A DNA stretch of 64,000 bases from Lepiota brunneoincarnata (GCA_023014365.1 JAEBUN010000004.1:1488001-1552000); one strand, 5' to 3'; numbered from the stretch's first letter, positions 32,951 through 47,082 are shown. Numbers and translations: made by a program. The notes: a model not told the origin generated them from the letters alone.

Positions 32951-33739
32951 TGTGGTGCAGTCGTAGATATGAGGAGATAAAGAGCGACAAAAGCTGGAAT
33001 ACAGTGGTGAGCGGCCGTGGAGAAAGGGCTAAAAAGATTCCACTGACGAACATCACCCTTTTATTCTCATATGCAATGTTTGTTGGAGCATCAGACGTAC
33101 GGAAGGCATTTGTTGTCTCTGTCAAAGTTGATGTGAGCCTGGCCTCACTTGCGATTTATCCGCGCCCTGTGAGTCTACTTCCCTGTTCCGTGGCTTTTCC
33201 CCTATCCCCATTTGAACCTCGGCACTCCCTTTCCTGTCAGCATCGGCTGCGGCAGACCTCAGAACACTTGCCTGACCCCGGATAGAGTTTTGTTTTAGGT
33301 GACATGGCGAAGATGGGTGAAGATGTGATGCCTGTGACAGAACGTGGGGGAAATTTGATCAGAACTGAGGGACATCGGAAAATTTTACGAACAAGGTATC
33401 CAAGCAACACCTTCTTTACACCCCGCCTGCCTATCCTGAATACATCCGGTTACTTGTCCATAATACAAAGCTTAGGCTGATGGTTTGGATGTGTATGAGG
33501 GTTTCGGTTTACAAGGGTTTACACCACTCGGTCTGCAAGGTGGGTACGCGTCGGAAAGTCTGGGCATCAATCAGTCACGATTATGACCTGACAGCGTGAA
33601 TGATATCATCTCAATCTTTGTAAATTCGAAACACAACATGGTTCATTATAAACATGAAAGGTAGAATTTGTATTATCCGCTTATACTTCTCCTAATCATT
33701 GATCAGAAAGATCATAGTTTCGGTTGTTGATACACACCT
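32951..33739. other. spacer, promoter of PriA-like gene and 3' side of PR65
   Basis: No supported coding frame; the open frame at 32950-33285 (plus) has no motif and lies over the PriA promoter. Confidence 0.45.
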
Positions 33740-35887
33740 TTACGAATCGGCAGGAAGGGCCTTCTGCAATGCATGTGAAGCAAAATACCGGACATCGGCA
33801 TCAACGTCGTTCTTCTGCCTTTCCAATGCAGGAATGATATACTCCTGAATAAATTGACGCCCCTCAGGAGTTGAGTTGAAGGCTGTGGCCATAACTTCTA
33901 GACATTTAGCGACATTGAAGCGAATATTAGGAATGTGATCTTTCGATAGCTCCAGAACCGGTTCAATGACATCAGCACGGATGATCTCCAAAGTCAAGGA
34001 CGGAGAGATAGTCTGGAACATAAATCAGAAGATAAAATCAAAGCTATGGTTTCTGCACGCACTGTGATTGCTTGAACAGTAGTCATCCTGAAGAGGAAAC
34101 TCGGATGCGATCCCATACCCACGACTTTTGGTACGATCGCCGCTCGAGCCCATTCTACTCCAAAAACCTCAGTCAATTTTTTCAAATTGACTGTAGCAGC
34201 CTCTCGAATGCTGTATACAGAATCTCCCAGCCACGACATACATAAATTGCCCAGCTCCTCATCAAAAAAGGGTTTACCAAACTGAGTCGCCAGAAGAGGA
34301 ATATACTGGATTATGGCCTGTCGCACGCGCCAAGACCTATCTTCAGCTAGCTCCACAATGGCAGGAAGAAGACTCTCGGATAGAAGTTCAATACCAATTA
34401 CTATATACCATAAGTTTCACGAAGCGCAGCTCGAAGCAAGGTATAACGCACCAGTATTAACCGTCTCAAGTTTGCTAATGATGTTAAGTCTAACTTCGGA
34501 AAAGTCGTCCTTCAGCAAATGCAAGAAGAGAGGAAGAAGGTGTTCGATAGTTGGTTCCCTGGTCAACAAAGGGGCGAGCCCATGAATCTGGTTCGCTAGC
34601 GCCGCACGAACATGTTGGGATGCATCTTGCGACAGGTCCCTGACGCACGGTATTATGCGTGCGAGAATAACCTCTTTGTCAAGCAATTTAGAGAAACCTA
34701 TAATGGCTGAGTGGTTTTCTGGAAGGTTTCGGGTTGAAGATTACCTGGAATCTGCGTCGCTGCAGCAGTCCGAACCTCTGCCTCGTTGTCCTTGAGGAGT
34801 TGGACATATTGACCAAGCAACTCTTCCCGTACAAGATCTGTTCCAACAGCCTCTGCGAGCTTGGGGAATTGTACGTCAGAGTGCCGGCCGGGGAGTACAT
34901 GGGGAGATTCACCTCATTGAAATGGGTAGCTGCCATATACCGCACTCGCCAGCTCTTGTCACCAATACTCTGCCTAATTTGTTTAAGCAACGAATCTTTC
35001 ACTTCTGCCGGAGAGAGCTTTTGGGCGATCACAATCAAGTCCTCGACCGTCAGGAGTCGAACGGAATCTTGATCGTCAGCTTGTAACCGTCTATAGATCG
35101 GCAGTCCATCCGAGACGGTATGTTGTTGAGAGAAATGTTTCAACAGTTGCTGGAGCAAAAGATGTTATATAAATCAGTTCTCCAGGGTAACATTACTTAC
35201 ACCAAGCGATTTCGCGGCGGCTCGTCGAACCATAGGGGTATCGTCCGCGCCAAGTGCTGTATAGCCTTTACGCAATTCCTCCTGCAGGGTGGGGGATACT
35301 TGAGAGTAGACGGCGGGGATAGAGAGCCGCGGCAGAGGTTCGTGACGTGAACCACTCGCCGGAGGAGAGCCTCTTGAGAAGGGGAATGTAAAACTCTTCA
35401 ATCTGACTCGGGGACAGTACAGCGGCTATCTTCGTTATCGACTCAGCTGCCTTGATCGATAATTGAGCGTCCTAGTGAGAAACGACGATCATAGGGACTG
35501 GGACACACACCTTATCGCGAACGAGGGTCTCTTCTACAGCTGAAAGATTCTCCAATGGTCCAAGCAGCACGTGTGCATGGTCCTTTCCGCCAATGTAATC
35601 CTCGAAATTTTTCCCTAGCTCTTCTGCTAGCGCGAGGAGAACTTCATCTTCGTCATCAACAGAGTCTTGAAGAAATGGGACCAATTCTTCGCGTGCACGA
35701 TCCGGTCCCAGGGCCAACGCTATTGTTGGTATACTGTGGATCGCATTCAGACGTAACTGCACATCTTCAGAGCGTAGCTCATCCATGAGGATGGCAATCG
35801 GGGCAATCTAACATGCAAGGTGAGCCAAAGCTCGATGTGATATCGCAGAGCAACCCCTACATCTTCTATGGAAATCGCAGGATCCAT
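33740..35887 (-). CDS. TPD3: PP2A scaffold subunit A (PR65/Tpd3), one frame break
   Basis: HEAT-repeat scaffold that joins PP2A catalytic and regulatory subunits. It starts MDPAISIED, then after an intron [20 protein letters not shown]. Repeats continue through [136 protein letters not shown] and [20 protein letters not shown], ending [12 protein letters not shown] with TAA at 33740-33742. That covers the usual 15 repeats. One extra base in a C run on the coding strand (35315-35318) separates SAAALYP from [14 protein letters not shown]; no intron fits. It diverges from the epimerase gene. Confidence 0.95.
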
Positions 35888-36406
35888 TTTGCCCTTTGCG
35901 AGTGAGATATGCAGGATATATGATTGGGCGTTCTGTTTTTAAGATTGTCTGGAATGGGAGAGCTTTGTCCGTTATGTGTTCGAGATGGGTTAAGGGAGGT
36001 GTCAACAGCACGGGCTTTCCGGTGACCACGTGCTCACCTGACGTTGAAGCCCAAAGCTCGAAGCTGTGAAGCAGTCAGCTTGACTATCGACCGAATAGCA
36101 AGAAGTATATATTGTCGCATGTCCAGAAACTTGATATCCGTTCAAAAAGAGTTGAAATATGACAGAATACTAGGCCGGCATCGAAAACCCTCTAAGAAAG
36201 TCTCGAATTATAGATAAGATTTTATGATAACAACAAATCTTGTCAAATAAAAAATATATGTTGGCGTTCTATAGGACATATAGTACTTGTCCACCTACAC
36301 CTCTACCGAGTATGTGAACCGGAAACTGCCGCGAGGGTTGAGGAGTACTGACAACCTGATGAGGTCACTGGAGATTTGGTAGATCCTGCCACCACTACGA
36401 CCCTCT
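35888..36406. promoter_or_regulatory. divergent promoter region PR65 / G6P epimerase
   Basis: 519 bp between start codons. CACGTG at 36027-36032 and an AT-rich tract around 36225-36260 are the only notable features; no gene is seen. Confidence 0.4.
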
Positions 36407-37425
<1,019 letters not shown>

Positions 37426-37522
37426 CTAGCCAAGTGAAATGTATGATGGTCACGGTATACGTAACACGTGGACGCTTGGAGAGGCGGCTGCACTCGGACT
37501 CCCCAACGACAACTTTTTCAAT

Positions 37523-40500
37523 ATGCTCTCCGTTCGAATAAATCAAATTGATTACACACACTCTTCTCCCGGACCACTTGACCGGTCGCAACTTCCGCGT
37601 GTGCCAATACTGCGGATATATGGCCAATCGTCCGTTGGCCTGCGGACTTGTGTGCATGTACACCAAGTTTTCCCCTATTGCTACATTGACTATCCAGGAG
37701 ATTTACATCCAAGACACGGTATGTCTGCCATATTCACCAAGAACCTTGGAATCGGTAGCTTGATGATTTAGCAGTGAAGCGATACACCAGAAAGTTCAAA
37801 CAGTCGTTGAACCATGCTATCGCCCTATCCATGAAACGTGATCCGCACTCGACCAAGTCTCAATATATCCGAGCCATTTTTCCCGTGAAAGGTGTCAAAT
37901 TCTATGGATTCCATTCCCAGTACTCTCCGTTCTTGAAAATACTGCTGGTTGATCCGGGGATTGTTAGCCGTGTCGCGACTATTCTGCAGTCGGGCTCGGT
38001 CATGAGCAAGCGCTTTCACGTGTATGAGAGTCACCTCAGCTTTGTTTTGCAATTCATGTGCGACTTCGGGCTATACGGATGTGGAACCATCGACATTGAT
38101 GCTGGGTATCGGAGAATGGAGCACGAAGAAGATACCTTCCAAGTTGAACAGCTGTCCTCCTTTGAACCGTCTCCTCACTCGCGACAAACACGCATGCCCC
38201 TTGAGCTAGACATCATCGCCCCCCAAATTTTGAACAGAACCCGTCTAGTGGAACGCAAAATTCACCATAGCCTGCGGATTCCAGGTCCAGGATTACCTTC
38301 CGAGCCACTCGTAATTAGTGTTCGCGAATTGTGGGAGGATGAACGCAACCGACGTCGTGCCTGCGGTTTGAATCCTTCGCCTGAACTCCCAAATGACCCA
38401 AGTGAATCCTCGAGAACAGTGGACAGCAGCTGGATAGCGGAGGCTCGTTGGTGGGAGGAAATACGTGCGCGACTGGAGGCAGAGCGACCATTGAAGCAAC
38501 AGGTCAATGACAGTGTTGTAGGATGGGAAGGCCAAGTAATGTCTGTTTTCGAGAGCATTGAGGCACTCTGGGAAGCAGAGTGGAGGACATGGAAACCTAC
38601 AGGCAAGCGGGGCTTTAGGGTAGACGAAACCTCAATCCAGGCGATAGATGAAACGGATGACATAAACCTTTCAACTGTTGAAGATGGAGTTGAGACCGGC
38701 GAGATTGACGTTAACGAAACTATGTTGAGCAACGAAGCGGTGGATCGGCTAGAAGAAATGGGAGGGTGTGATTCCGGAGACGAGGAAGAACAAGGTCAAG
38801 CCGACGAAGAAATAGAAGCAGAGATTGAACGCGACGAAGAAGACATTCTAGTCGAGGCCGACGAAGTCGTTTCTATTCCAGACAGATGGTGAACATGGTT
38901 TCCCCTGAAGTGGAATTGGAACCTTACGTTTGTTGTAGGGAGTTCCCAGACCCGTTCCTCGACGACGGGCTACTTCGAACGCGATCGTCAGCCCTATTCT
39001 CAAGGTCTGCTTTCGGAATCTACATACGCATTGTATATTGATTCGATAGCAATTGTGTAGCAAAGAGGCTGCTGCATCTATGCAAGGGTGAGTGTTCAAA
39101 GTGTATCATTTTAAACCCTGAGAAAACTTTCACATTAGCCACCAGGAACAAGTTTTGAGGACAGCTTCTCAAGAAAGTGGGGCTAAGGGGTAGGCGGTTT
39201 ACGCTCTTTCGCTCCGCTTACATGTAAAATATCGTACTCACTGGATTCCACAGGAATGAAGAATCCCGCGAGGAAACACCTGAGTCCCAATCACCTGTTG
39301 AGCAACAGCAACGACGCAGATCTAGAGACACCAGCAGTAGCTCTGATGATGAGCCAAGCCCGGCTAGACACACTCCCCCCACTCGAAATCCACGGACTCC
39401 CGGCTCAAGAGCCTTTCAGTTGACGCGAGCCTATGAACAATGCAGAACATCGAATACAAATCAACACGCATACTCAAGGTTACCACCAACTAGGACCGAG
39501 CTGACAGCAGATCCGGAATCATTCCAACATAGGATCTACACGGCACCTTTTTACTCAGATGAAGACGACACACCAGGGGGACCAAGAGAGTTTGCCGGTT
39601 TGATCTACCACTTGAAGGGTGGTAAAGGCATCGCATCGCTGGAAGAATTCCAAGCAGCCCCGCGAGAGCTGGCCGGGGACATCATCTTGTCAAAACCACG
39701 TATGGATCCTCAAGCTGGGTGGGAATATGCTTCCTTGCCGCCAAGTCGGAGCACAGTGAAGCATTGGTTTAAAGACCAGAAGCCTCTGTTACGACGGTTG
39801 GCCACTCAAAAAACATCCCGCTCACAGGTGAAGGAAGCTATACTTTTCAGGATTGACCGGTGGCTCACTCATCTCCAGATCGAGGGCCCCACTCAGTTCA
39901 ATGTATATGGTTTCAGGAATTCTCCAGTGGAGCGTGGCGTTGGTGCATCGCGAGATAAGCAGAATATGACCATTATGTCGTTGGAGGTCATGGGTACATA
40001 CACCGGCTTTCTCTTGTTGACCAAAGTACTGAGATTTTTTCGCAGCACCTGCTCACGGAAAATCGGTGCCTGACCCTGAGTCGGATTCGATATATGTCGT
40101 GGTTTATGGCTTTCAGGTTTCTGGAATGGAAGAGGTGCACTCTGGAATCGTTGCTCTTCAAAACTTGCAGCTGAATCCTCGTCGGATACGCGAGTTCCGC
40201 CTGGATCTCGTGGATACCGAGCTGGACCTCTTGAACAGGCTCGCGGATCTCGTGGTTGAGCTTGATCCGGATATCCTCACCGGCTGGGAGGTCCAACGCG
40301 CTTCTTGGGGATATCTAAACCTTCGCGCCAAACAATATGGTGCGATACCCTAAAGAAAGTTGATAGGGCGGAAATCCTAATGCGGCATAGGCTTTGATCT
40401 TGAAGATTTTTTATCCCGGGCACCCCTCCGGAAGACGGGCGGGAGCGACAAGTGGGGTGCGCAAAATACCTCAAGTTTGAAGGTCGCTGGCCGGCACGTT

Positions 40501-43301
40501 CTGAACGCTTGGCGCATCCTGCGTTCAGAACAAGCACTAACGTCTTACACCCTTTCAAACGTTGCTTTTCATATTTTACGTCAGAGGTGGTCCAGGTTTT
40601 CTACTTGTATCAGATAATCTTCTAATCCCTTCATTCTCAGAATACCCAAATACAGCTTCGGGACACTATCCGGATGGTACGATAGTTCAGTACCAGGTCA
40701 TATGGTGACTCTACTGCGTTATATGTTGACTTGTGTCTGCACTACTTTACACATCTTGGAAGAGACCGAGATCGTGACCAAGACAGCGTATGTGGTGATC
40801 CCATCTTGTTTCAGATATCCTGATGCAACATTATAGGGAGTTTGCCCGCATCTTTGGCGTGGATTTCTACTCGGTGATCAGCCGTGGATCACAGTTCAAG
40901 GTGGAATCCTTCATGTTCCGCATTGCCAAGCCGGAGAATTTTGTTTTGCTCTCGCCTAGCAGGAATGATGTTCGCGCTCGATCTTTCCGCTGAGACAGCC
41001 ATCTCATTCCCATTCTGAATTGCATCTAGGTTGGAAAGCAGAACGCAGCCGAGTGCATGCCACTTATCATGGAGCCCGTGTCTGCATTCTATTCCAGTCC
41101 ACTTGTGGTCCTGGATTTTCAGTCCCTCTATCCTTCTGTTATGATTGCTTATAATTATTGCTACTCGACCTGCCTTGGTCGAATCAAGCCGTTCCAAGGG
41201 AGGTATAAATTCGGAGTTACAGATTTGGACTTGGCTCCTGGCCTCTTGGATGCTCTCCAGGATCATATCACCAGTGAATTGGACAATCCGTTCAATAGAA
41301 TTTGGCTAATGACTGGTACTATTAGTCGCACCAAACGGTATCATGTACGTTAAGCCAACCGTCAGGAAGGGGCTTATTGGTCGGATGCTTGTCGAGTTGC
41401 TGGAGACACGAGTAATGGTAAAACAAGCAATGAAAGGTGTAAAAAGCGATAAAGTAGTCTCTATGTCACTAATTCTCCGAGGCTTTCGTTGACGCATCAG
41501 TAGGCCTTGACCCGTATCCTCAATGCACGCCAGTTGGCTTTGAAGTACATTGCCAATGTTACATATGGCTACACAGGCGCTACTTTTTCCGGTAGAATGC
41601 CAGCAGTGGAAATCGCTGATAGCATTGTTCAAACCGGTAGAGAAACACTAGAAAAGGTAAGATGAATCGAGCGAGGGTTTGCAGCACAAATATATCTGAA
41701 TATATTCTAGGCCATCAATGTGATAAATGACAACGAAAAGTGGGGAGCGAGGGTGAGCTGCATTTGATCGCAACTATTTCAATGTTGATCTTGAATCTAG
41801 GTTGTTTACGGTGATACGGACAGTCTCTTTGTGTGAGTGTGACATGCCACGTAGGCTGTTTCAGGCCTGATGTATGAAACATGGGACTAGATACCTCCCA
41901 GGGAAGACCAGAGAACAAGCCTTCGGAATAGGCAATGAAATGGCAGACACTATCACCTCGCGAAATCCAATACCAGTAAAACTCAAGTTTGAGAAGGTGG
42001 ATTGCCTTTACTCGAGCGGAATGAATATTTACCAAGGATCAGGTTTATCATCCATGCGTACTCATGGCCAAAAAGCGTTATGTTGGCTTCAAGTACGAGA
42101 GTCTCGATGACAGGGAACCCACTTTCGACGCGAAGGGAATAGAAACAGTTAGACGAGATGGTGTTCTGGCCCAGAGGAAACTCGTCGAAAACTGCTTGAA
42201 GTTGAGCGTATTTCTTTAGTGTCTTGGAGAGGAACTGACGTTATTTAGAATCCTCTTTCGCACGCAGGATTTGAGTCAGGTCAAAGATTATTGCTGTCGT
42301 TCTTGGTACAAGATCCTCGAGAACCGTGTTCCGATACACGATTTCATCTTCGCCAAGGAAGTAAGGATGGGAACTTACAGGTGGGCTTCTGAAATGGTTT
42401 TTTCTATGGGAATGATGAATTTCTGCCTGTCCAGCGACAGGGGGCCACCTCCACCCGGCGCAGTGATCGCTGCTCGGAGGATGGTTATCGACCCTAATGA
42501 CGAGCCGCAGTATAGAGAGCGGATTCCATACGTGATTAGTCGCGGGGAATCGGGATTGCTGTTAGCGGAAAGGGCCCTGGATCCACTGGAAATGATCAAC
42601 AGCCCGTAAGTTGTCGCGGCACCGGAGGTGTTTCCTTCATCTGAAATCGATAGTCATCTGCAACTTGACGCCGGGTATTATATTATGCGTGTGCTCATCC
42701 CGCCCCTGGAGCGGATCTTTAACCTTGTCGGGGCGGATGTACGACAGTGGTTTGCCAATATGCCCAAGGCTAAAAGCGCATCGGAAGTTTTAATGGTCTC
42801 ACCATGCAAACCTGGGAGATCAACACCCGATATTGAGGATCCGCTGCCTTCGCCAGGGAAGTGGGACATCGAAGAACATTTTCACAACAACCAGTGCCTT
42901 GCTTGTGGGGAGCCTGCGTTCGACGGTGTGTGATGTGTTGAGGTATCCACCGCTTCTAGACTCATAAATTTGCGACGGCAGATTTATGTGAAGATTGCAT
43001 GATGTCTCCTCAGCCAAGTATCTCTACCTTGGGGACAAAAATAGGGAAATATGAGAAACGGATAATGGCAGCTCATCAGACCTGCGTCACTTGTGCTGGT
43101 ATAGCATCAAGCGAACCTGTAGAGTGTGAATCGTTGGATTGTCCTTGGTTATATGCGCGTAAAAGGTCGGAGCGCAAGCTTGAGATGGTGGAGAAGATGG
43201 AATATCTCGCGGACGAATTGGGTTCAAGAGCATTTGAGATGCCATTGTTTCGACTGGAGGATGTCGAAGCAGGATCCATTCCTATTGAATATGGTGTATG
43301 A
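37523..43301 (+). CDS. REV3: DNA polymerase zeta catalytic subunit Rev3
   Basis: B-family polymerase for translesion synthesis in the nucleus. N-terminal: MLSVRINQIDYTHSSPGP, VHVHQVFPYCYIDYPGD, then RYTRKFKQSLNHAIALSMKR. A long Glu/Asp-rich insert follows (38600-38890). The exonuclease-like region has LVVELDPDILTGWEVQRASW. The polymerase core has motif A VLDFQSLYPSVMIAYNYCY, motif B ALKYIANVTYGYTGATFSGR and motif C VVYGDTDSLF, both catalytic Asp present. The C-terminus has Cys-rich metal sites (NQCLACGEPAFDG; CVTCAG; CESLDCPWLY) and ends SIPIEYGV at 43301. Many introns; I did not verify every one. An upstream ATG at 37439 adds 28 residues but 37523 fits the family start. It ends 18 bp from a convergent gene. 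Confidence 0.95.
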
Positions 43302-43319
43302 AATATTACAGGGAACAAG

Positions 43320-44044
43320 CTATACAGTCTCGGATGCCCCAGGCGCAGAAGGGTTAGTGGCTGCTGGATGCTTCTGTGTGGGCCTTGGTTGGTGATTATA
43401 GCTTGCATCGTCAACATTTTGGTAGCCGTCTCTGCCACCAGACGTGAATCCCCCGGGCATGGACCAGACTGCGCGAGATCGTCAGGATCGTTTAACGCTA
43501 GAGTGTTGCTCGAAATACCTGTTGTCGCCTCGTTGCTTCCTAATCCGCCAAACTGCGCACCTCGTTGACGCAGCACCAAGAGAAAGGCGAAGAAACTGGG
43601 TATCTAGTTCATGGAAATGAGTCGCTTGTACACGCACTAAGTATATTGGAATGGCAGGCAGACTTTGAAGAGTATCAGAAGGATGTTTAGAAACCTGGTG
43701 AATCCATTCTGATCGTTTCGTATCATCCAAATGACATCGAAAATGGCCGAGACCCCTAAGATTGCGGTGAACTAGGTACCAAGGGTAAGGGGAGTATATA
43801 AACAAGTATAGGAGCCTCGTACAGTTTGCAGAGGCTGAACAGCATCGCTGTGTTCTTGGGCGTATGTTCCGAATAAGTAGATGGGGAGATTATAGGGCGG
43901 AGACGAGGATATAGACAGAATAAACGAGAGTGCCTAAGTGCATAAAAGTGAGCCTTGGTAGGGAACAGCACAGTTCTAGGCTAAATAGCTCACCACACCG
44001 CCCAAGACGAGTTTGGAGGGGTCAAGTCCTTGGATGAAGTCCAT
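43320..44044 (-). CDS. unknown multi-pass membrane protein
   Basis: Exon 1 is MDFIQGLDPSKLVLGGV. Following exons read YNLPIYLFGTYAQEHSDAVQ, then FTAILGVSAIFDVIWMIRND, QNGFTRFLNILLILLK, PSFFAFLLVLRQRGAQFGGL, and after a last intron VWSMPGGFTSGGRDGYQNVD and a Pro/Ala-rich tail ending APGASETV with TAG at 43320-43322. Introns with GTGAGC, GTACGA, GTCTGC and GTATTT donors keep one frame. Three or four hydrophobic segments with a Gly/Tyr cytosolic tail fit a Golgi or endosome membrane protein. I have an impression of wide conservation in mushrooms but cannot name a family. The Rev3 stop is only 18 bp away; NIPA starts 261 bp away in the other direction. Confidence 0.7.
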
Positions 44045-44305
44045 TGTGATGAAGTTTTGGAGTAAAGCCGAGTGCAGGGAATCCAACCCTTGGCGTCGCA
44101 CGTGATACAGGGTCGGCGGCCATGCACTCCGTCGGTGTGGTTGGCTTGATTTCACCATTAACCCAATTCTCCTCACATATTTGACTACTGCTGCCTACAA
44201 GTTCCAGTAGAAGCTTCGGACAGCTACACATGCACCCAACTTAACTGCTCATCCCTCTTTCCGTTGCCACTCTGTCACTTTTTGTGCAGTCGTTCTTGTT
44301 AGCTC

Positions 44306-46391
44306 ATGCCGCTCACAAGCACGCAGTCATCGTTCGATGATACCCATATCTCCATTCCCCTCGGCATCGTTATTGGTCTCCTTGCTTCGTTCATTCAATC
44401 TTTGGGCCTCACCATCCAGCGCAAGAGTCATGTCATAAACCAGAGTCTTCCCCAACATAGTCAACTTGTGGAGCACCGAAGGCCGTTCGTACCACTTTAC
44501 TAGTTCTTCTAGCAGGTCCTGATCAACCAATAGACTTTGGCTGCTTGGGTTCTCGATCTTCATTTTGTCGAATCTCATTGGTTCCCTGGTTCAGATCGCC
44601 TCGCTGCCAGTTGTTATCCTTGCACCACTGGGGGCTGTCTCACTTTTATGGAACGCGTTTTTTGCTCGTCTCATCCTTGGCGACGTTTTCTCACTTTGGA
44701 TGATTCTTGGTACCGTTCTGATAGCGGGAGGGGCCGCGCTCATCGCTATCTTTGGGATTGTTCCAGAGCCAACGCATTCACTGGAGGATTTGCTCGAGTT
44801 GCTCAAACGTCCTGCATTTGTCATATACTTCTCCCTCCTTGGCATGGTTGTGTTTGCCTGCCTTGCGGTGGTATGTTTCCTTTCCCCCAAACATGCTTGT
44901 TGCGATTTTTTTTTGAGTTGATACCTAGACTCATGTCGGCGAATACTCTTGGTCTCGCAGGATTTCCAAGGCGCTTGAATCCGAATCTTCTCCACCATTG
45001 ACGACCGCGAGATACGATATCAGCCGTCCCCATATCCCCGAGTTGAATAATACTGCCTTCACCACCTCTGACTACTGCACTCTCACTGAAAGGACATCGT
45101 TATTGCACAGAAAGAAAGATCAATCTCACTCATCGTCATCATCAACATGTAACACCGATCTTGATCCTGTGGATCGTATGCCAATCCTCATTGCTGTCTC
45201 ATACGCGTCCATTTCCGGTATTATATCTGGAATGTGTTTGATATTCGCCAAGAGTGGCGTTGAGCTGCTCTTGCTCACAATCAGGGGCCAAAATCAGTTC
45301 CGCCGCTGGGAGTCCTGGGCCCTAGTTGCTGGCCTCATTGTCTTCGCTCTACTCCAGTTGTGGTATCTACATAAGGCACTCATATTGGCCAACCCTACTT
45401 TAGTTTGTCCATGTATGTTCTCGTTTTTCTCAAGCTCATATATGCAACTAACGGTGAAATAGCAGCTTTCTGTTTCTATAATCTCTCGTCCATCGTCAAT
45501 GGCCTTATTTACTTCAACCAACTGCGGCTCATTGAACTGTTTCATTTATGCTTGGTGGCTTCAGGTGTCATCATTCTCTTGGGCGGCGTTTGGGTTGTCA
45601 GTGTTCAGTCTGGCGGTGGCGGTGTAGATGTCGGAACATGGAACGAAGAAGAGCAAGACATAAGCGATGGGGATACTGGCGCCAGCACTGATGACCTTGA
45701 ACAAGACAACGTTCCGCCTCTTGACCCCTGGCATCGTGAGTCTGGCGCCGACAGCCCTGTCAGAGCGCTCAACCACACACCAGTGTTCAGTCCTGAATCA
45801 AGGGAAACAAGATCAGAATCATATATTACCTTGCCGACATCGTCTAATATTTCTTCCCCAGAAATTGGGGCCTCGAGTTCTCGTTCCCCTTTACCACCTC
45901 GCCATCGAACGCATTCCATGAATTTATACATGATTCCTCGGTCGCCGCCTGCATTCCAGACACGAGTTGGTCATCGGCGAGCAACAGTGGAGAGTGAGAT
46001 ACAGCAGATTTCCCATCGACGCAACGCTTCACATCTTTCAAACGTATTCTCTCCGCCACTGAATAACGCCGTGTCGACACTTGGTGCTGGATTACAAATA
46101 GGGCTTTCCCCCGTCAGTCCCGGCTTTATCATCGTTCCTCGGGAACGAAGGAGAAGGTCAAGTGTCGTAGAGAATAGCAATGATGTGGAACAGGACTCTC
46201 AATCGCTTGAAAGGAGGACTGTTAGTGAAGGAGATACTAGGGCGCCATTGGCACGCTCTCCCTGTACTCCAACTAGCGATGAGGCCATGAGGGGGCTACC
46301 ATCCTCGGAGAACCTTGGTCGGAGACGAGGCAGAGCTCCTTGGAGGTATTTGCGAGGAATCTTGAAGACTATCATTCATATACGCAGCTGA
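44306..46391 (+). CDS. NIPA-type magnesium transporter
   Basis: Divalent-cation (Mg) transporter of the NIPA/DUF803 family, drug/metabolite-transporter superfamily, in plasma or endosomal membranes. N-terminus HISIPLGIVIGLLASFIQSL, GLTIQRKSH, then LWLLGFSIFILSNLIGSLVQ, IASLPVVILAPLGAVSLLWN, FFARLILGDVFSLWMILGTV, a hydrophilic loop, PILIAVSYASISGIISGMCL, FAKSGVELLLLTIRG, AFCFYNLSSIVNGLIYFNQL and a last helix IILLGGVWVVS. The C-terminal ~270 residues are disordered and Ser/Pro/Arg-rich (phosphorylation sites likely). Introns with donors GTTCGT, GTATGT and GTATGT splice in frame. TGA at 46389-46391. Confidence 0.92.
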
Positions 46392-47082
46392 TGGAGATAT
46401 TCTGTTGGTATGGTACAATATGGCTTGGTATGAGTAATTGTGTCCTTTCCTGGAGCCTTTGCCGTGATGGAACCACTCGGTCCGTATTCCCGTCGGAGTA
46501 GGCCGTGGACTCTTCGACCTGGTTCTGAGGGGGGGGGGGGGGGAGTTTCTTGTAACCCAAGCTCTTTAAAACCCATCTTCCTAGAGGGTTAGTTTAAGAA
46601 ATAAGGAAGCGGCTATCGTGTCTGCCGGGCCTTCATTTGAAAATTTCAACCCCGAGAACCGTGAGACAAACAGAACCCCCACCAGATTTAAGATCGTAGA
46701 TCGATCACGTGACTGGGTTTGTATCTTTCCATCCGGATATTTTTTTCGCGGCTTTCATCCTCGTTCGAAAACAAAGGTGAATAGCGGATGGGTAGAGCAT
46801 ATAGTACGGAGACAGCGAGGCCCCCAGCATGGTTGCAAGCAGCGCGGAGGTTTAGGGGCTATAGCTAACGGCATATAGAAATGAAGAGGTGCCTAAGCGC
46901 GTAGGTGTCCAGCCCTGAGCTGCTTTAGACCTTTCCTTATTTTTTCCTTGCCGTACAGCTTGGCTATATCCTCTATGCCTGTTTACCTCTAACACCTTTC
47001 CACTCTTTCTCGACCATCTCCCCTGCAACCTCGAGGTTTGCTTCTCACTCTCCTTCGTACCACTCCCATATCTTCCACTGAT
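46392..47082. other. spacer upstream of the DENN gene
   Basis: No supported gene. Holds a 15-G run at 46529-46543, CACGTG at 46706-46711 and a CT-rich leader (about 46930-47070) before the DENN ATG. An open frame at 46618-46878 has no recognisable motif. Confidence 0.45.

Noticed and set aside
32976..33285. Plus-strand open frame over the PriA promoter
   Set aside because: No motif, and no splice extension; probably chance.
43880..43900. Possible frame break in the MDFIQG membrane protein before YNLPIYLFG
   Set aside because: A phase-0 intron (GTG|GTGAGC to ACTTAG|GCA) keeps one frame, although the resulting helix is unusual.
46618..46878. 86-codon frame upstream of the DENN gene
   Set aside because: No recognisable protein features; basic/random composition.
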